The notes below the pieces were generated by a model. It saw nothing but the letters and a program-made list of their open reading frames with translations. It did no database searches and was not told the DNA's origin. Below are positions 9,066 through 15,895 of a DNA stretch of 32,846 nucleotides, in pieces (position 1 is the stretch's first letter; the number at the start of each line of letters is the position of its first letter). The translations under genes were made by a program, and so were the position numbers. The stretch comes from a virus. The DNA lies in the IMG/VR virus record IMGVR_UViG_3300008122_000023, positions 1-32,846 of that record. One strand, 5' to 3'.

Positions 9066-9091
9066 TAAAAAAGGATGCATTTGCATCCTTT
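9066..9091 (-). terminator. Rho-independent terminator
   Basis: Ten-base stem AAAGGATGCA / TGCATCCTTT followed by T's on the minus strand, just after the stop of the 189-aa gene at 9095. Confidence 0.8.
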
Positions 9092-9094
9092 ATA

Positions 9095-9664
9095 TTATTT
9101 GTTTGTTAGTAACAGTTTATCTAAATAGGATTCTTCTTTATCAAAATTTGGATGATAAATAAATTGCTTTTCTTTATCTTCTACAAGATTTTGTTCGTAG
9201 CCAAGACGATCCATATATTCATTTGCATATTCCAAATATAACGGACGTAAATCGCCTGTATTTTTGGCAACAACTATAGAGTGATGAGTTTCATCTACTG
9301 TAATAATTACGTATGATTCTGCAATTACATCATAAATGCTTACTAAAGTAGGGATAATTAAATGCGAACGCATGCTATTTTCAAAACAGCAATTGCCTGT
9401 TTTAGGGTTATAACCTGTTTTTAAATCTTTAAGCGCATCTTCCACATAGCTATAATTACCATTAGTATTCATACCAATAATAGCAAAAGCATATTGTGGA
9501 TTTGCTAGTTTATTAATAAAACCAAAATATTTAGCAATTTCAATGGATTTATCTGAAGCTGCCATATAGCCTTGTTGTTCAAAGCATGTAACAAGATCAC
9601 TCATATGATTAACAAATGAAGATTTAATTTTAGCAAGAACTAGAGAAGATGCAATTGTAGCCAT
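9095..9664 (-). CDS. Hypothetical protein, 189 aa (possible Cys/His hydrolase-like)
   Basis: No firm family. GNCCFENS (C92/C93) followed about 35 residues later by DETHHSIVV (H127/H128) and a downstream PLYLEYAN resembles the Cys-His order of papain-fold enzymes, but this is only a pattern match. Single-gene operon with its own promoter and terminator, suggesting independent, strong expression. Confidence 0.65.
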   Translation of the reverse strand: MATIASSLVLAKIKSSFVNHMSDLVTCFEQQGYMAASDKSIEIAKYFGFINKLANPQYAFAIIGMNTNGNYSYVEDALKDLKTGYNPKTGNCCFENSMRSHLIIPTLVSIYDVIAESYVIITVDETHHSIVVAKNTGDLRPLYLEYANEYMDRLGYEQNLVEDKEKQFIYHPNFDKEESYLDKLLLTNK

Positions 9665-9702
9665 TTTGTTTACCCCATCAGGTATAATTAGTTTGTATTT
9701 AC

Positions 9703-9731
9703 ATAATACCGCTTTAAAAATATTATGTAAA
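9703..9731 (-). promoter_or_regulatory. Promoter TTTACA-17-TATTAT
   Basis: On the minus strand, TTTACA (9731-9726) and TATTAT (9708-9703) have an exact 17-base spacer, reading into the gene at 9095. Confidence 0.7.
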
Positions 9732-9757
9732 CACGTTTTTTAAATTTATTGAACTTT

Positions 9758-10672
9758 TTAAAATTCAATAAATGGGTCTGCCACACTAATTACATTAGGA
9801 ATGCCTAAAGTATGCCATAAACGCACTATACAAGGACGGTCGTCGAATGCACCGATTACATTATATGTAGGCTCAATATGTTCCCAAAATAATTCTTCTT
9901 TAATAACAGTATCTTTACGCATATCGCCTTCAGCTCGCATATAGATTTCAACACCATCTTTTGGTAAGTTAAAATGTTCTGCAATCCAATCAATTGTTTC
10001 TTGACGACATACAGAATCACGACCTGACAAGAATACTAGATTGTGAGTTTTGTAATATTTGCAATAGTTTGTAATCATATCAATAATAAAAGAGCGTGGT
10101 GAATCTTGCCCGACTTTTTCCCATTCAAACGGATTACGGCCTACTCTATTAGCAATAGTACCATCTACATCAACAATAATTGCTTTAGGTTTATAGTCGC
10201 ATGGTACATATTTTTTAACACCAATATATTCTTGCCATAGTTTATATTGTTGATAGATCGTAGTTTGACCAACACCATTTCCGCGTGCAGCATCACGTTT
10301 CCATGCTTCTTCAAGAGTGATTGGGAATTCTTTAATAATTACTTCATAGCCTGCATCTGTTGCGCGTTCAATCCAATCGTCACGATATACTTTATTAAGA
10401 TTAGTATCAGAAATAATAATATCATCATTACGAGAAACTGCATCAATAAATTGCTGCATAGCAATATGTGAGACTTCCGCTTCGCGTGCTTTAGTAAATT
10501 TATATGTAGTCCAATCAGAACCAGGTAGAACATGATTAAAGCGAATATCATCACGATTAATATTAATTGTATTAATACCCTTTAATTGGTCATTTTTAAG
10601 TTGTTCATTTGCCCAAGTAGTTTTACCAGATGCAGAAACACCAACTGTCAAATAAAATTTTGGCTTGTTCAT
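9758..10672 (-). CDS. pseT: Polynucleotide 5'-kinase / 3'-phosphatase (T4 PseT type)
   Basis: 304 aa, close to the 301 aa of T4 Pnkp, with collinear motifs. The kinase domain has P-loop GVSASGKTT (K17), ININRDDIRF (D41 as likely base, R44) and ISDTNLN. The phosphatase (DxD acylphosphatase) domain has VDVDGTIAN (D168, D170), FLSGRDS (R218), RAEGDMRKD, KEELFWEHI and AFDDRP (D277, D278). It heals RNA ends by removing 2',3'-cyclic or 3' phosphates and phosphorylating 5'-OH, giving substrates for the Rnl1-type ligase two genes upstream. In T4 this pair repairs tRNA cut by the host PrrC nuclease. It has its own promoter at 10706-10734. Confidence 0.95.
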   Translation of the reverse strand: MNKPKFYLTVGVSASGKTTWANEQLKNDQLKGINTININRDDIRFNHVLPGSDWTTYKFTKAREAEVSHIAMQQFIDAVSRNDDIIISDTNLNKVYRDDWIERATDAGYEVIIKEFPITLEEAWKRDAARGNGVGQTTIYQQYKLWQEYIGVKKYVPCDYKPKAIIVDVDGTIANRVGRNPFEWEKVGQDSPRSFIIDMITNYCKYYKTHNLVFLSGRDSVCRQETIDWIAEHFNLPKDGVEIYMRAEGDMRKDTVIKEELFWEHIEPTYNVIGAFDDRPCIVRLWHTLGIPNVISVADPFIEF

Positions 10673-10705
10673 GATTTATACTCATTTATATTTACTAATA
10701 AGATG

Positions 10706-10734
10706 ATTATATTATAATTATATTTGCATGTACA
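10706..10734 (-). promoter_or_regulatory. Promoter TGTACA-17-TATAAT
   Basis: On the minus strand, TGTACA (10734-10729) and TATAAT (10711-10706), 17-base spacer, upstream of the PNKP gene. Confidence 0.65.
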
Positions 10735-10759
10735 TAATTATATTTGCTATTTTATATAT

Positions 10760-10843
10760 TCACAGATCGCTCCAGATCGCACTTTATGACATTCCTATAT
10801 AATCATATAGGCTTATTAATATAATTCAATCTGGAGCGAGTGA
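10760..10843 (-). other. Structured 3'-UTR element or small RNA
   Basis: A perfect 10-base inverted repeat CGCTCCAGAT (10768-10777) / ATCTGGAGCG (10829-10838) is flanked by TCAC / GTGA and encloses a second 7-base hairpin CCTATAT / ATATAGG (10794-10811). It is clearly GC-richer than its surroundings and sits between the stop of the Cys4 gene and the PNKP promoter. No T run follows, so it is not an ordinary terminator, and the arm lengths do not fit tRNA. The strand is inferred from the neighbours. Confidence 0.5.
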
Positions 10844-10849
10844 GGCGTA

Positions 10850-11329
10850 TTATTTATTATGTTTTAGCATGGCAGCATAGCGTTTTTCATCTGATGCTTC
10901 AAAGTAGCGATTGCCTAACTCTTTAATAAGGATTTTCTCATTTTTAGTTCGAAGCTCATATCGAACTTCACTAAGCATAACTTCTTCAAAGTCGTCATCT
11001 ACATCGTCAGCATACATATCGTGTTGTTGATAGTCTTGATGTAATTCATCAAAACCCATTGCTGTACAACAATCTTCACAATATCGATTAGTAAGAAGTT
11101 GACCATCCACATTGGCTACAAAAACACGTGAATAAGTACCTGGTTGGCAAATTGATAAACAATCTGAACAGAGTTGTTTGGTATTTCTAGTTTTTACAAT
11201 TTTATCCGATAAATTCGGACCATCACCAAAATCGCCTTCAAATGGATCAGTCGATAAGACTGCATCTTTCCACTGGTCAGATCCAACATTAATGATTTCA
11301 TTGTTATATGTAAATGTTTGTGTGTTCAT
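10850..11329 (-). CDS. Cys4 zinc-binding hypothetical protein, 159 aa
   Basis: LCSDCLSIC (C54, C57) and RYCEDCC (C84, C87) form two CxxC knuckles about 30 residues apart, probably one zinc site. An acidic segment (YADDVDDDFEEV) follows, then a basic helical tail. No family recognised. Preceded by a promoter; it lies between the large structured RNA and the PNKP gene. Confidence 0.7.
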   Translation of the reverse strand: MNTQTFTYNNEIINVGSDQWKDAVLSTDPFEGDFGDGPNLSDKIVKTRNTKQLCSDCLSICQPGTYSRVFVANVDGQLLTNRYCEDCCTAMGFDELHQDYQQHDMYADDVDDDFEEVMLSEVRYELRTKNEKILIKELGNRYFEASDEKRYAAMLKHNK

Positions 11330-11360
11330 AATCTATACTCATTTAATATTTGTATGTATG

Positions 11361-11389
11361 AATATATCATATAATTATTATTTTGTAAT
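11361..11389 (-). promoter_or_regulatory. Promoter ATTACA-17-TATATT
   Basis: On the minus strand, ATTACA (11389-11384) and TATATT (11366-11361) with a 17-base spacer, upstream of the Cys4 gene. The -35 overlaps one arm of the 11-base inverted repeat 11387-11397 / 11452-11462. Confidence 0.5.
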
Positions 11390-12070
11390 TATCTTTCTTC
11401 CAGGCATGACTGTACCCATTGTATCCGTGATTAAATAGAAAATCTTAATTTGAAAGATAATTGAAAATATAAAGAAAAAAAAGAAAATTATATTTAAAAA
11501 TATCTATTGATATAAAGAGACATATTGAAAGTTATAAGATGATACATATGATTTTAGTATTTCATTTAATAAAGAATATTCCTTATTAAAGTCACAGTGA
11601 GTCCAACAATACTCGTATCATTTAATTATTGCTAATTAAACTTACTACAATGGTTTATCCAAAAGGTTTGACCTTTCTGCTCTTTGTCGTAAAGCAGTTA
11701 TCCTTACACCAATTTAAGGCTGGTGTAACAGTTATAAAATATACAATTTATATATTTTATCAGATTGTGCAATAGTTATTAACCTATGTATAGCAATCTA
11801 TAGACTACGGTTGGTATGACACTTTAATAAAAATCCTTAACTACTATGACTCTTATTAAAGCAATTCATTGTTCATTACTTCAATGAATTATTCATCTAT
11901 ACTGGCGATCTACCTCAACCTGCTTAGCAGGAATCACGTCGCTCGGTTGTCAGGGTGGACAGAGCCGGCACTTTATTTTTAGTAGTATGAATGTTATCAA
12001 TTCACGCCCTTCATTCTATTATTCAATGCCCAAATGAAGTAAGGCTAATATTTTAATAAATATTGAAACA
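11387..12070 (-). ncRNA. Candidate large structured non-coding RNA (~0.6-0.7 kb)
   Basis: The only stretch here over 300 bases without a plausible gene. Read on the minus strand it contains many perfect helices: 12047-12053/12058-12064, 12009-12015/12033-12039, CCTGC-TAA-GCAGG (11919-11931), 11863-11871/11882-11890 (9 bp), 11822-11830/11853-11861 (9 bp), 11762-11767/11794-11799, 11734-11743/11751-11760 (10 bp), 11704-11711/11721-11728 (8 bp), 11677-11681/11693-11697, 11662-11667/11671-11676, 11621-11628/11633-11640 (8 bp, GCAA loop), 11565-11575/11580-11590 (11 bp), and a nested pair 11539-11545/11615-11621 with 11556-11561/11608-11613. The minus strand is indicated by the GNRA loop, a G-U pair that would be A-C on the plus strand, and a promoter at 12077-12105. 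The 3' end is uncertain: it may stop at the T-rich tract near 11470-11490 or include the 11387-11462 stem. Size recalls the ornate phage RNAs GOLLD and ROOL, but I cannot assign it to either. Confidence 0.55.
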
Positions 12071-12076
12071 TATATA

Positions 12077-12105
12077 TTTATATCATAATTTATTATGTTT
12101 GTAAA
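12077..12105 (-). promoter_or_regulatory. Promoter TTTACA-17-TATAAA for the structured RNA
   Basis: On the minus strand, TTTACA (12105-12100), a 17-base spacer and TATAAA (12082-12077). The -10 extends to TATAAATA, identical to the T4 late-promoter consensus. It sits directly after the Rnl1 gene's terminator and reads into the gene-free block, not into a nearby start codon. Confidence 0.6.
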
Positions 12106-12107
12106 AC

Positions 12108-12135
12108 AAAAAGAGGATCAAATGATCCTCTTTTT
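12108..12135 (-). terminator. Rho-independent terminator after the Rnl1-type ligase
   Basis: Thirteen-base stem AAAAAGAGGATCA / TGATCCTCTTTTT with a minimal loop, two bases past the ligase stop. Nearly symmetric, so it could also act on + strand transcripts. Confidence 0.85.
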
Positions 12136-12137
12136 AA

Positions 12138-13226
12138 TTAAACTACTTTAAACTCTTTAATAATTTTCCGTTTAGATGGATTTAATAAACGATTAAATGC
12201 TTCTTTAACATTATTACCTTGCTTCATGCTGAATAATAAAGATTGATATTTGTTATTTTTAACAGCTTTAGCAAATTCAATTTTATCTTCAATATGAGCT
12301 ACTTCCGCAAAATCGTTTTCTATTAATGTATAGAAATTTTGTAAGCCATCAAAATATGGCATAATACGATGACGATCTTCTGGGAAATACGTTAAATATT
12401 CATCAATTTCATTATTAAGAATAAGTGTACATACTCGTCCAACTGATAAATCTTCACCTTTAATTAGATGTGCTTGTACATAAGCGGGAGATTTAATTTT
12501 TAAAGTTGGTACATTATCAACATAGATAACATATCCTTCTTCAAAGTTTTTTAATTCTTTAGCCGCTTTAATACAATCTTCAATTGTAGCAAGATCATAT
12601 TGGTTTGGTAATTTTGCACCAATTATTGATCCATCAAAATCAATATATGTACCACATTTATTTTTACGAGCGGCAAGATACCAAAGCTCAGGCACTTCAT
12701 ATCGAGTAACAATACGAGTTTCGCGAGATGTTACTTCATAGATATAAGTTGTATTAATATCAAATGTTGCACAACGATCATTAAATTCATTATCATCATT
12801 TACATTAATAGCGCGATATACCAGCTCTTTATAAGTAAAGCCATGATCAGAAACATCGCTTTCACCATAAATACGACCGCTTGTTGCAACACGCCATTGT
12901 AATGCTTTTACGTCGAACCAAATTTTAATAAGTGATCCATCTAATTTATCAAAGATTTTTGCACGACTAAAATCAATACCGCCTTGTGGTGCAGCTGGTT
13001 CACCATGATTAAAGAATCGATCAAACGGGCGACATACGATATTATAATCTTCATCAAAAATTACGCCACGACATTGAGCAGCAACTCGACTGGCAGATGG
13101 AGTTTCAAATTGATCGTATGTAATAGTTACATAACCTTCTGGATATTGTTTATACATCATTCCTAATAAAGCTTGTAATCCTTTTAATGTGACTTCGCCT
13201 CGCTTTAACATCATTTGAATAATCAT
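12138..13226 (-). CDS. rnlA: RNA ligase, T4 Rnl1 type
   Basis: 362 aa, near the 374 aa of T4 Rnl1. Nucleotidyltransferase motifs in order: the upstream RGVIFD and RPFDRFFNHGE region, motif I DKLDGSLI (nucleotidyl K94), motif III TYIYEV (E164), motif IV EEGYVIY (E230), and motif V TLKIKSPAYV (K243, K245). The remaining ~110 residues form a helical C-terminal domain, as in Rnl1 enzymes that favour tRNA. It joins 5'-phosphate and 3'-OH RNA ends with ATP and would act with the PNKP at 9758. The start is set by AAGGA seven bases upstream. Transcription ends in a strong hairpin. Confidence 0.92.
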   Translation of the reverse strand: MIIQMMLKRGEVTLKGLQALLGMMYKQYPEGYVTITYDQFETPSASRVAAQCRGVIFDEDYNIVCRPFDRFFNHGEPAAPQGGIDFSRAKIFDKLDGSLIKIWFDVKALQWRVATSGRIYGESDVSDHGFTYKELVYRAINVNDDNEFNDRCATFDINTTYIYEVTSRETRIVTRYEVPELWYLAARKNKCGTYIDFDGSIIGAKLPNQYDLATIEDCIKAAKELKNFEEGYVIYVDNVPTLKIKSPAYVQAHLIKGEDLSVGRVCTLILNNEIDEYLTYFPEDRHRIMPYFDGLQNFYTLIENDFAEVAHIEDKIEFAKAVKNNKYQSLLFSMKQGNNVKEAFNRLLNPSKRKIIKEFKVV

Positions 13227-13235
13227 TACTATTCC

Positions 13236-13580
13236 TTAATAGTTTGTAATATATATACGAGTATGTTCTTTACCTTCTAACATATTTTGAAGATAAGCAA
13301 TACAACGATCACGTGGATTATCTTGCGTATATGTTTGAGATGTACCATCATTTACTGGAAAAACCATATATGTTGTCGCATATAGATTTTCAAACATATC
13401 AATTGCAGCATTACAATTATCATCGCCGACAAATGCAACTAAATGACCATACAGACAATTTTTATTATCTTTAGTGCGATATACATCTGTACACCATGAA
13501 TCAATAGTGGTATTTTTTAAATAATTAATAAATGCAGTCAAAAATGCATTCTTATCATACATGAATTCTATTGTAATCAT
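13236..13580 (-). CDS. Conserved phage-type small protein, 114 aa
   Basis: Contains CLYGHLVAF, a central FENLYATTYMVFPVNDG and PRDRCIAYLQNML. I recall this pattern from small uncharacterised phage/bacterial proteins, without a known function. Soluble. A GTGAGA-type site precedes the start, and a 9-base gap leads to the Rnl1-type ligase, so the two are co-transcribed. Confidence 0.7.
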   Translation of the reverse strand: MITIEFMYDKNAFLTAFINYLKNTTIDSWCTDVYRTKDNKNCLYGHLVAFVGDDNCNAAIDMFENLYATTYMVFPVNDGTSQTYTQDNPRDRCIAYLQNMLEGKEHTRIYITNY

Positions 13581-13593
13581 TTCATTCTCACTT

Positions 13594-13618
13594 AAAAAGG
13601 GACATTGATGTCCCTTTT
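13594..13618 (-). terminator. Rho-independent terminator
   Basis: Stem AAAAGGGACAT / ATGTCCCTTTT directly after the 30-aa ORF at 13620. No promoter is evident between this hairpin and the next start at 13580, so some read-through is likely. Confidence 0.8.
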
Positions 13619-13619
13619 A

Positions 13620-13712
13620 TTATAAAGTTCGGAGTAATTCAATTTTACCTAATTGAATTATCTCGATTAAATTAATTTCAACTGGTACGCCATAAGTAAT
13701 TTTATAATCCAT
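13620..13712 (-). CDS. Micro-protein, 30 aa
   Basis: MDYKITYGVPVEINLIEI onward to a TAA one base before the terminator. The start is coupled to the upstream stop as TAATG. The tight fit between a gene and a terminator supports translation; function unknown. Confidence 0.45.
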   Translation of the reverse strand: MDYKITYGVPVEINLIEIIQLGKIELLRTL

Positions 13713-14287
13713 TAAAAATCATCATCATCAAGATCTTTCCAAAGACCGTTATATTCAGTTAAAAAATTATTACGTCGACCTTCTACTTTTAAATTTAATC
13801 TATCGCTAACCCAAACGTTCGGAATATCGTTATATGCAAACTCTTTACTAGTGGACATACTATTTACTTGAGATTCAGCTTTATATAAAGGATGCTGTAA
13901 GTAAATTAATATATTTGCCGCAACATTTTCTTGTTTCTTATAAAATACATTATCTGTATTAATAAAATATACTAGCGAACGCACCATACCTTTTTCATAG
14001 TCTTCACTATGAAAAATATTACGAATTTTTGCTGTATCATGATGCGTAGATGATTGTTTTGCAATGTATCCATATTTTGTAGATGGAGTTCCAATATATA
14101 CAGCTTTATCATCATGTATATTATTTTTATCAGCAATAACCATTGGTGGTTTACCATTATTGTCCATTGCTAATAAAGAATAAGTGTGCTGACCGACAAA
14201 CTTTTTATAATCATCTTTATAGTCCAAATACTGCATGGCAATAATTGTAAATCGATTATTTATAGGTTTATGGATATGAATTGTCAT
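13712..14287 (-). CDS. Hypothetical protein, 191 aa
   Basis: No family recognised. Beta-rich, ending in an acidic run (KDLDDDDF). I take the start at ATG 14287 (MTIHIHKPINN), which overlaps the TGA of the start-less ORF upstream as ATGA. An in-frame TTG at 14299 is less likely. There is no good SD, so translation probably depends on ribosomes finishing the upstream frame, which matters for the frameshift proposal. Confidence 0.7.
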   Translation of the reverse strand: MTIHIHKPINNRFTIIAMQYLDYKDDYKKFVGQHTYSLLAMDNNGKPPMVIADKNNIHDDKAVYIGTPSTKYGYIAKQSSTHHDTAKIRNIFHSEDYEKGMVRSLVYFINTDNVFYKKQENVAANILIYLQHPLYKAESQVNSMSTSKEFAYNDIPNVWVSDRLNLKVEGRRNNFLTEYNGLWKDLDDDDF

Positions 14288-14418
14288 ATCACGTAACAAG
14301 GATTTTTTTGGTCTAAAAAAATGATAGCCGATTTATCGATTACCATCTTTTTAGCTAGTAGATCTAAAGCGGCTTGACTAATTACCGCTTCAGGACCTTT
14401 GCAACTACTAGCTTTTAA
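14284..14418 (-). CDS. Start-less -1-frame extension of the 14415-15053 gene (possible programmed frameshift)
   Basis: Past the stop of the upstream gene, the -1 frame stays open for 44 codons (LKASSCKGPEAVISQAALDL and on to CYVI, then TGA) with no usable initiator near its 5' end. It reads like a real amphipathic protein tail. Slippery A-AAT-TTT lies at 14424-14418, and a two-part hairpin (AGCTAGTAG / CTACTAGCT enclosing CTGAAGCGG / CCGCTTTAG) begins about 4 bases downstream. Its TGA overlaps the next ATG. A -1 slip would give a 256-aa product. The alternative is a frameshift mutation or sequencing error in the T5A4 run. Confidence 0.55.
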   Translation of the reverse strand, partial: LKASSCKGPEAVISQAALDLLAKKMVIDKSAIIFLDQKNPCYVI

Positions 14419-15053
14419 AAATTTGAGCCGAACATTTTAGCCATCATCATGGCTTGCATCATGTTATTGTCTCCACCGGAATTACCCATAGATGAAGACA
14501 TTAACATCATTTGCATCATTTTATCCATTTGAGAATCATTTACATTCCCGTCATTCAACATCATCATTTGCATCAGCATATTTTTAACTGAATCGGTATT
14601 GCCTTTAGTTACGTTGAATAATGGTTTAACTACCATTAGACCAGACTGTTCACCAAAGCCGATTACATTAACAGTTGGCGGCGTAATTTTTTGTTCTGAT
14701 CCATCCACACGTTGAATGGTAAATTTACCATTTGTATGAATTTCAGTTACCCACCCATTAGCATCGCCTTTAGAATCAACTGTAATATCGCCAACCTGGA
14801 TATTGGCAGCTGCCATTTTTTGGCCATATGCAGGAATAGCCATTGACATAACTACCATAGGATTGATAGATACTACGCCATCAACTTTATTTGGATTTTC
14901 ACCTTCAGTCGAATCATATGAAAAAATTGCAATGCTTTCGTCTTTAGTTAGAATACCCATTTGATTTGTTGATAAATCCCATACTACATTATCAACACGA
15001 CGAAATTGGTTATTCATAAAATTTTTGCTTAGACGATCGAACATATTTGACAT
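14415..15053 (-). CDS. Phage protein with Met-rich C-terminus, 212 aa
   Basis: No firm family. The first ~150 residues are beta-rich (SH3-like segments such as VGDITVDSKGDANGWVTEI). The rest is a low-complexity Met/Asn/Ser region with repeated MMQMM/MMQAMMM runs, ending MFGSNF. AAGG seven bases upstream and a promoter at 15094-15122 support the start. The stop is immediately preceded by a slippery heptamer, so a longer frameshift form is possible. Confidence 0.75.
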   Translation of the reverse strand: MSNMFDRLSKNFMNNQFRRVDNVVWDLSTNQMGILTKDESIAIFSYDSTEGENPNKVDGVVSINPMVVMSMAIPAYGQKMAAANIQVGDITVDSKGDANGWVTEIHTNGKFTIQRVDGSEQKITPPTVNVIGFGEQSGLMVVKPLFNVTKGNTDSVKNMLMQMMMLNDGNVNDSQMDKMMQMMLMSSSMGNSGGDNNMMQAMMMAKMFGSNF

Positions 15054-15093
15054 AAAATTACCTTACATACTTAGTTTAAAATTTGATATTAAA

Positions 15094-15122
15094 AGTATAA
15101 CGTATTTGTAATTATACGTATA
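15094..15122 (-). promoter_or_regulatory. Promoter TATACG-17-TATACT
   Basis: On the minus strand, TATACG (15122-15117) and TATACT (15099-15094), 17-base spacer, upstream of the Met-rich protein gene. Confidence 0.6.
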
Positions 15123-15136
15123 TACTTTTTTATAAT

Positions 15137-15343
15137 TTAACCGACTTTAATTACAGTTCTACATTGAGAACACATAAATGAATTGTCACTATTATTTTTA
15201 ATAGTTTTGATACAGCACGATTTTAATATAATAGTGCTTGTACCAAATACTTGTTCCATAATACGATTGGCCGCTTTTTTACCAGCTTCTTCCGCTCGTT
15301 TTTTTAGTTCAAGATCACGAAAATATTTTTCTAAAGAGTTCAT
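15137..15343 (-). CDS. Small coiled-coil / Cys-rich protein, 68 aa
   Basis: The N-terminal helix is highly charged (KYFRDLELKKRAEEAGKK). The C-terminus carries CC (about residues 43-44) and a CSQC knuckle (about 58-61), possibly a zinc ribbon. The start overlaps the upstream stop as ATGA. Function unknown. Confidence 0.65.
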   Translation of the reverse strand: MNSLEKYFRDLELKKRAEEAGKKAANRIMEQVFGTSTIILKSCCIKTIKNNSDNSFMCSQCRTVIKVG

Positions 15344-15885
15344 AAATATTTATCTACTATATTAATTGATGATTTGATCTTATTTAGCATCTCATCATTA
15401 TCTCCAACATATTCATATAGTTCAGTATCTTTACTATTAAGATATAAATGATATTTTGGACACATCATATATTCTAGACCGTACTTATCGTATACGACGT
15501 CATAGATTTCGCCTGGCGTACGACAATTAACTTGTGCACTTATGCTATCTAAAATTTTAAAACGCTTAACTGATACAATATCGCGAGCAAAATCGATATC
15601 GAATTCAGTAACACCATCGAATTTTTTTAGAAATGCCAATGCATTAACTAGTTCATTGATTTCATTAATATCAATAATATTAGTTACATTAGATGGATAT
15701 CGGAATCGACCATTTGGGTGTTGTTCAAAATATTCATTGTCTATTTTAATAAAGGGTGTAATAAATGGCCTGCTAATATCCAGTTTAATTTCAGATACAG
15801 AAATATGAGTAGCCTTTTTATGCTTTACGTCTAATTTTTTAAAGGGTTCTAACCCATATTCTTTAATAAGATCAATAATGTTCAT
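15340..15885 (-). CDS. Hypothetical protein, 181 aa
   Basis: No family recognised. Soluble alpha/beta protein. AGGA eight bases upstream of the start. Coupled to the downstream Cys-rich small gene by ATGA. Confidence 0.7.
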   Translation of the reverse strand: MNIIDLIKEYGLEPFKKLDVKHKKATHISVSEIKLDISRPFITPFIKIDNEYFEQHPNGRFRYPSNVTNIIDINEINELVNALAFLKKFDGVTEFDIDFARDIVSVKRFKILDSISAQVNCRTPGEIYDVVYDKYGLEYMMCPKYHLYLNSKDTELYEYVGDNDEMLNKIKSSINIVDKYL

Positions 15886-15895
15886 AACGTAATTC

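Noticed and set aside
9735-9775. Terminator after PNKP (TTGAA...TTCAA inverted repeat)
   Set aside because: Only a 5-bp AT-rich stem with mismatches that includes the stop codon; too weak to call beside the clear terminators elsewhere.
10247-10471. Plus-strand ORF of 74 codons
   Set aside because: Entirely inside the PNKP gene on the opposite strand; conserved kinase motifs establish the other frame.
10768-10838. tRNA gene suggested by complementary ends and a TTCAATC-like stretch
   Set aside because: The closing stem is 10 bp, the middle hairpin does not give a 7-base anticodon loop with a 5-bp stem, and no D-arm or T-stem can be drawn.
11387-12070. Group I or group II intron, tmRNA or RNase P RNA
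   Set aside because: I could not find the conserved group I core segments, a group II domain V, a tmRNA tag frame with Ala-tRNA-like ends, or the RNase P conserved regions. The flanking genes are intact and not split. A covariance-model search would settle this.
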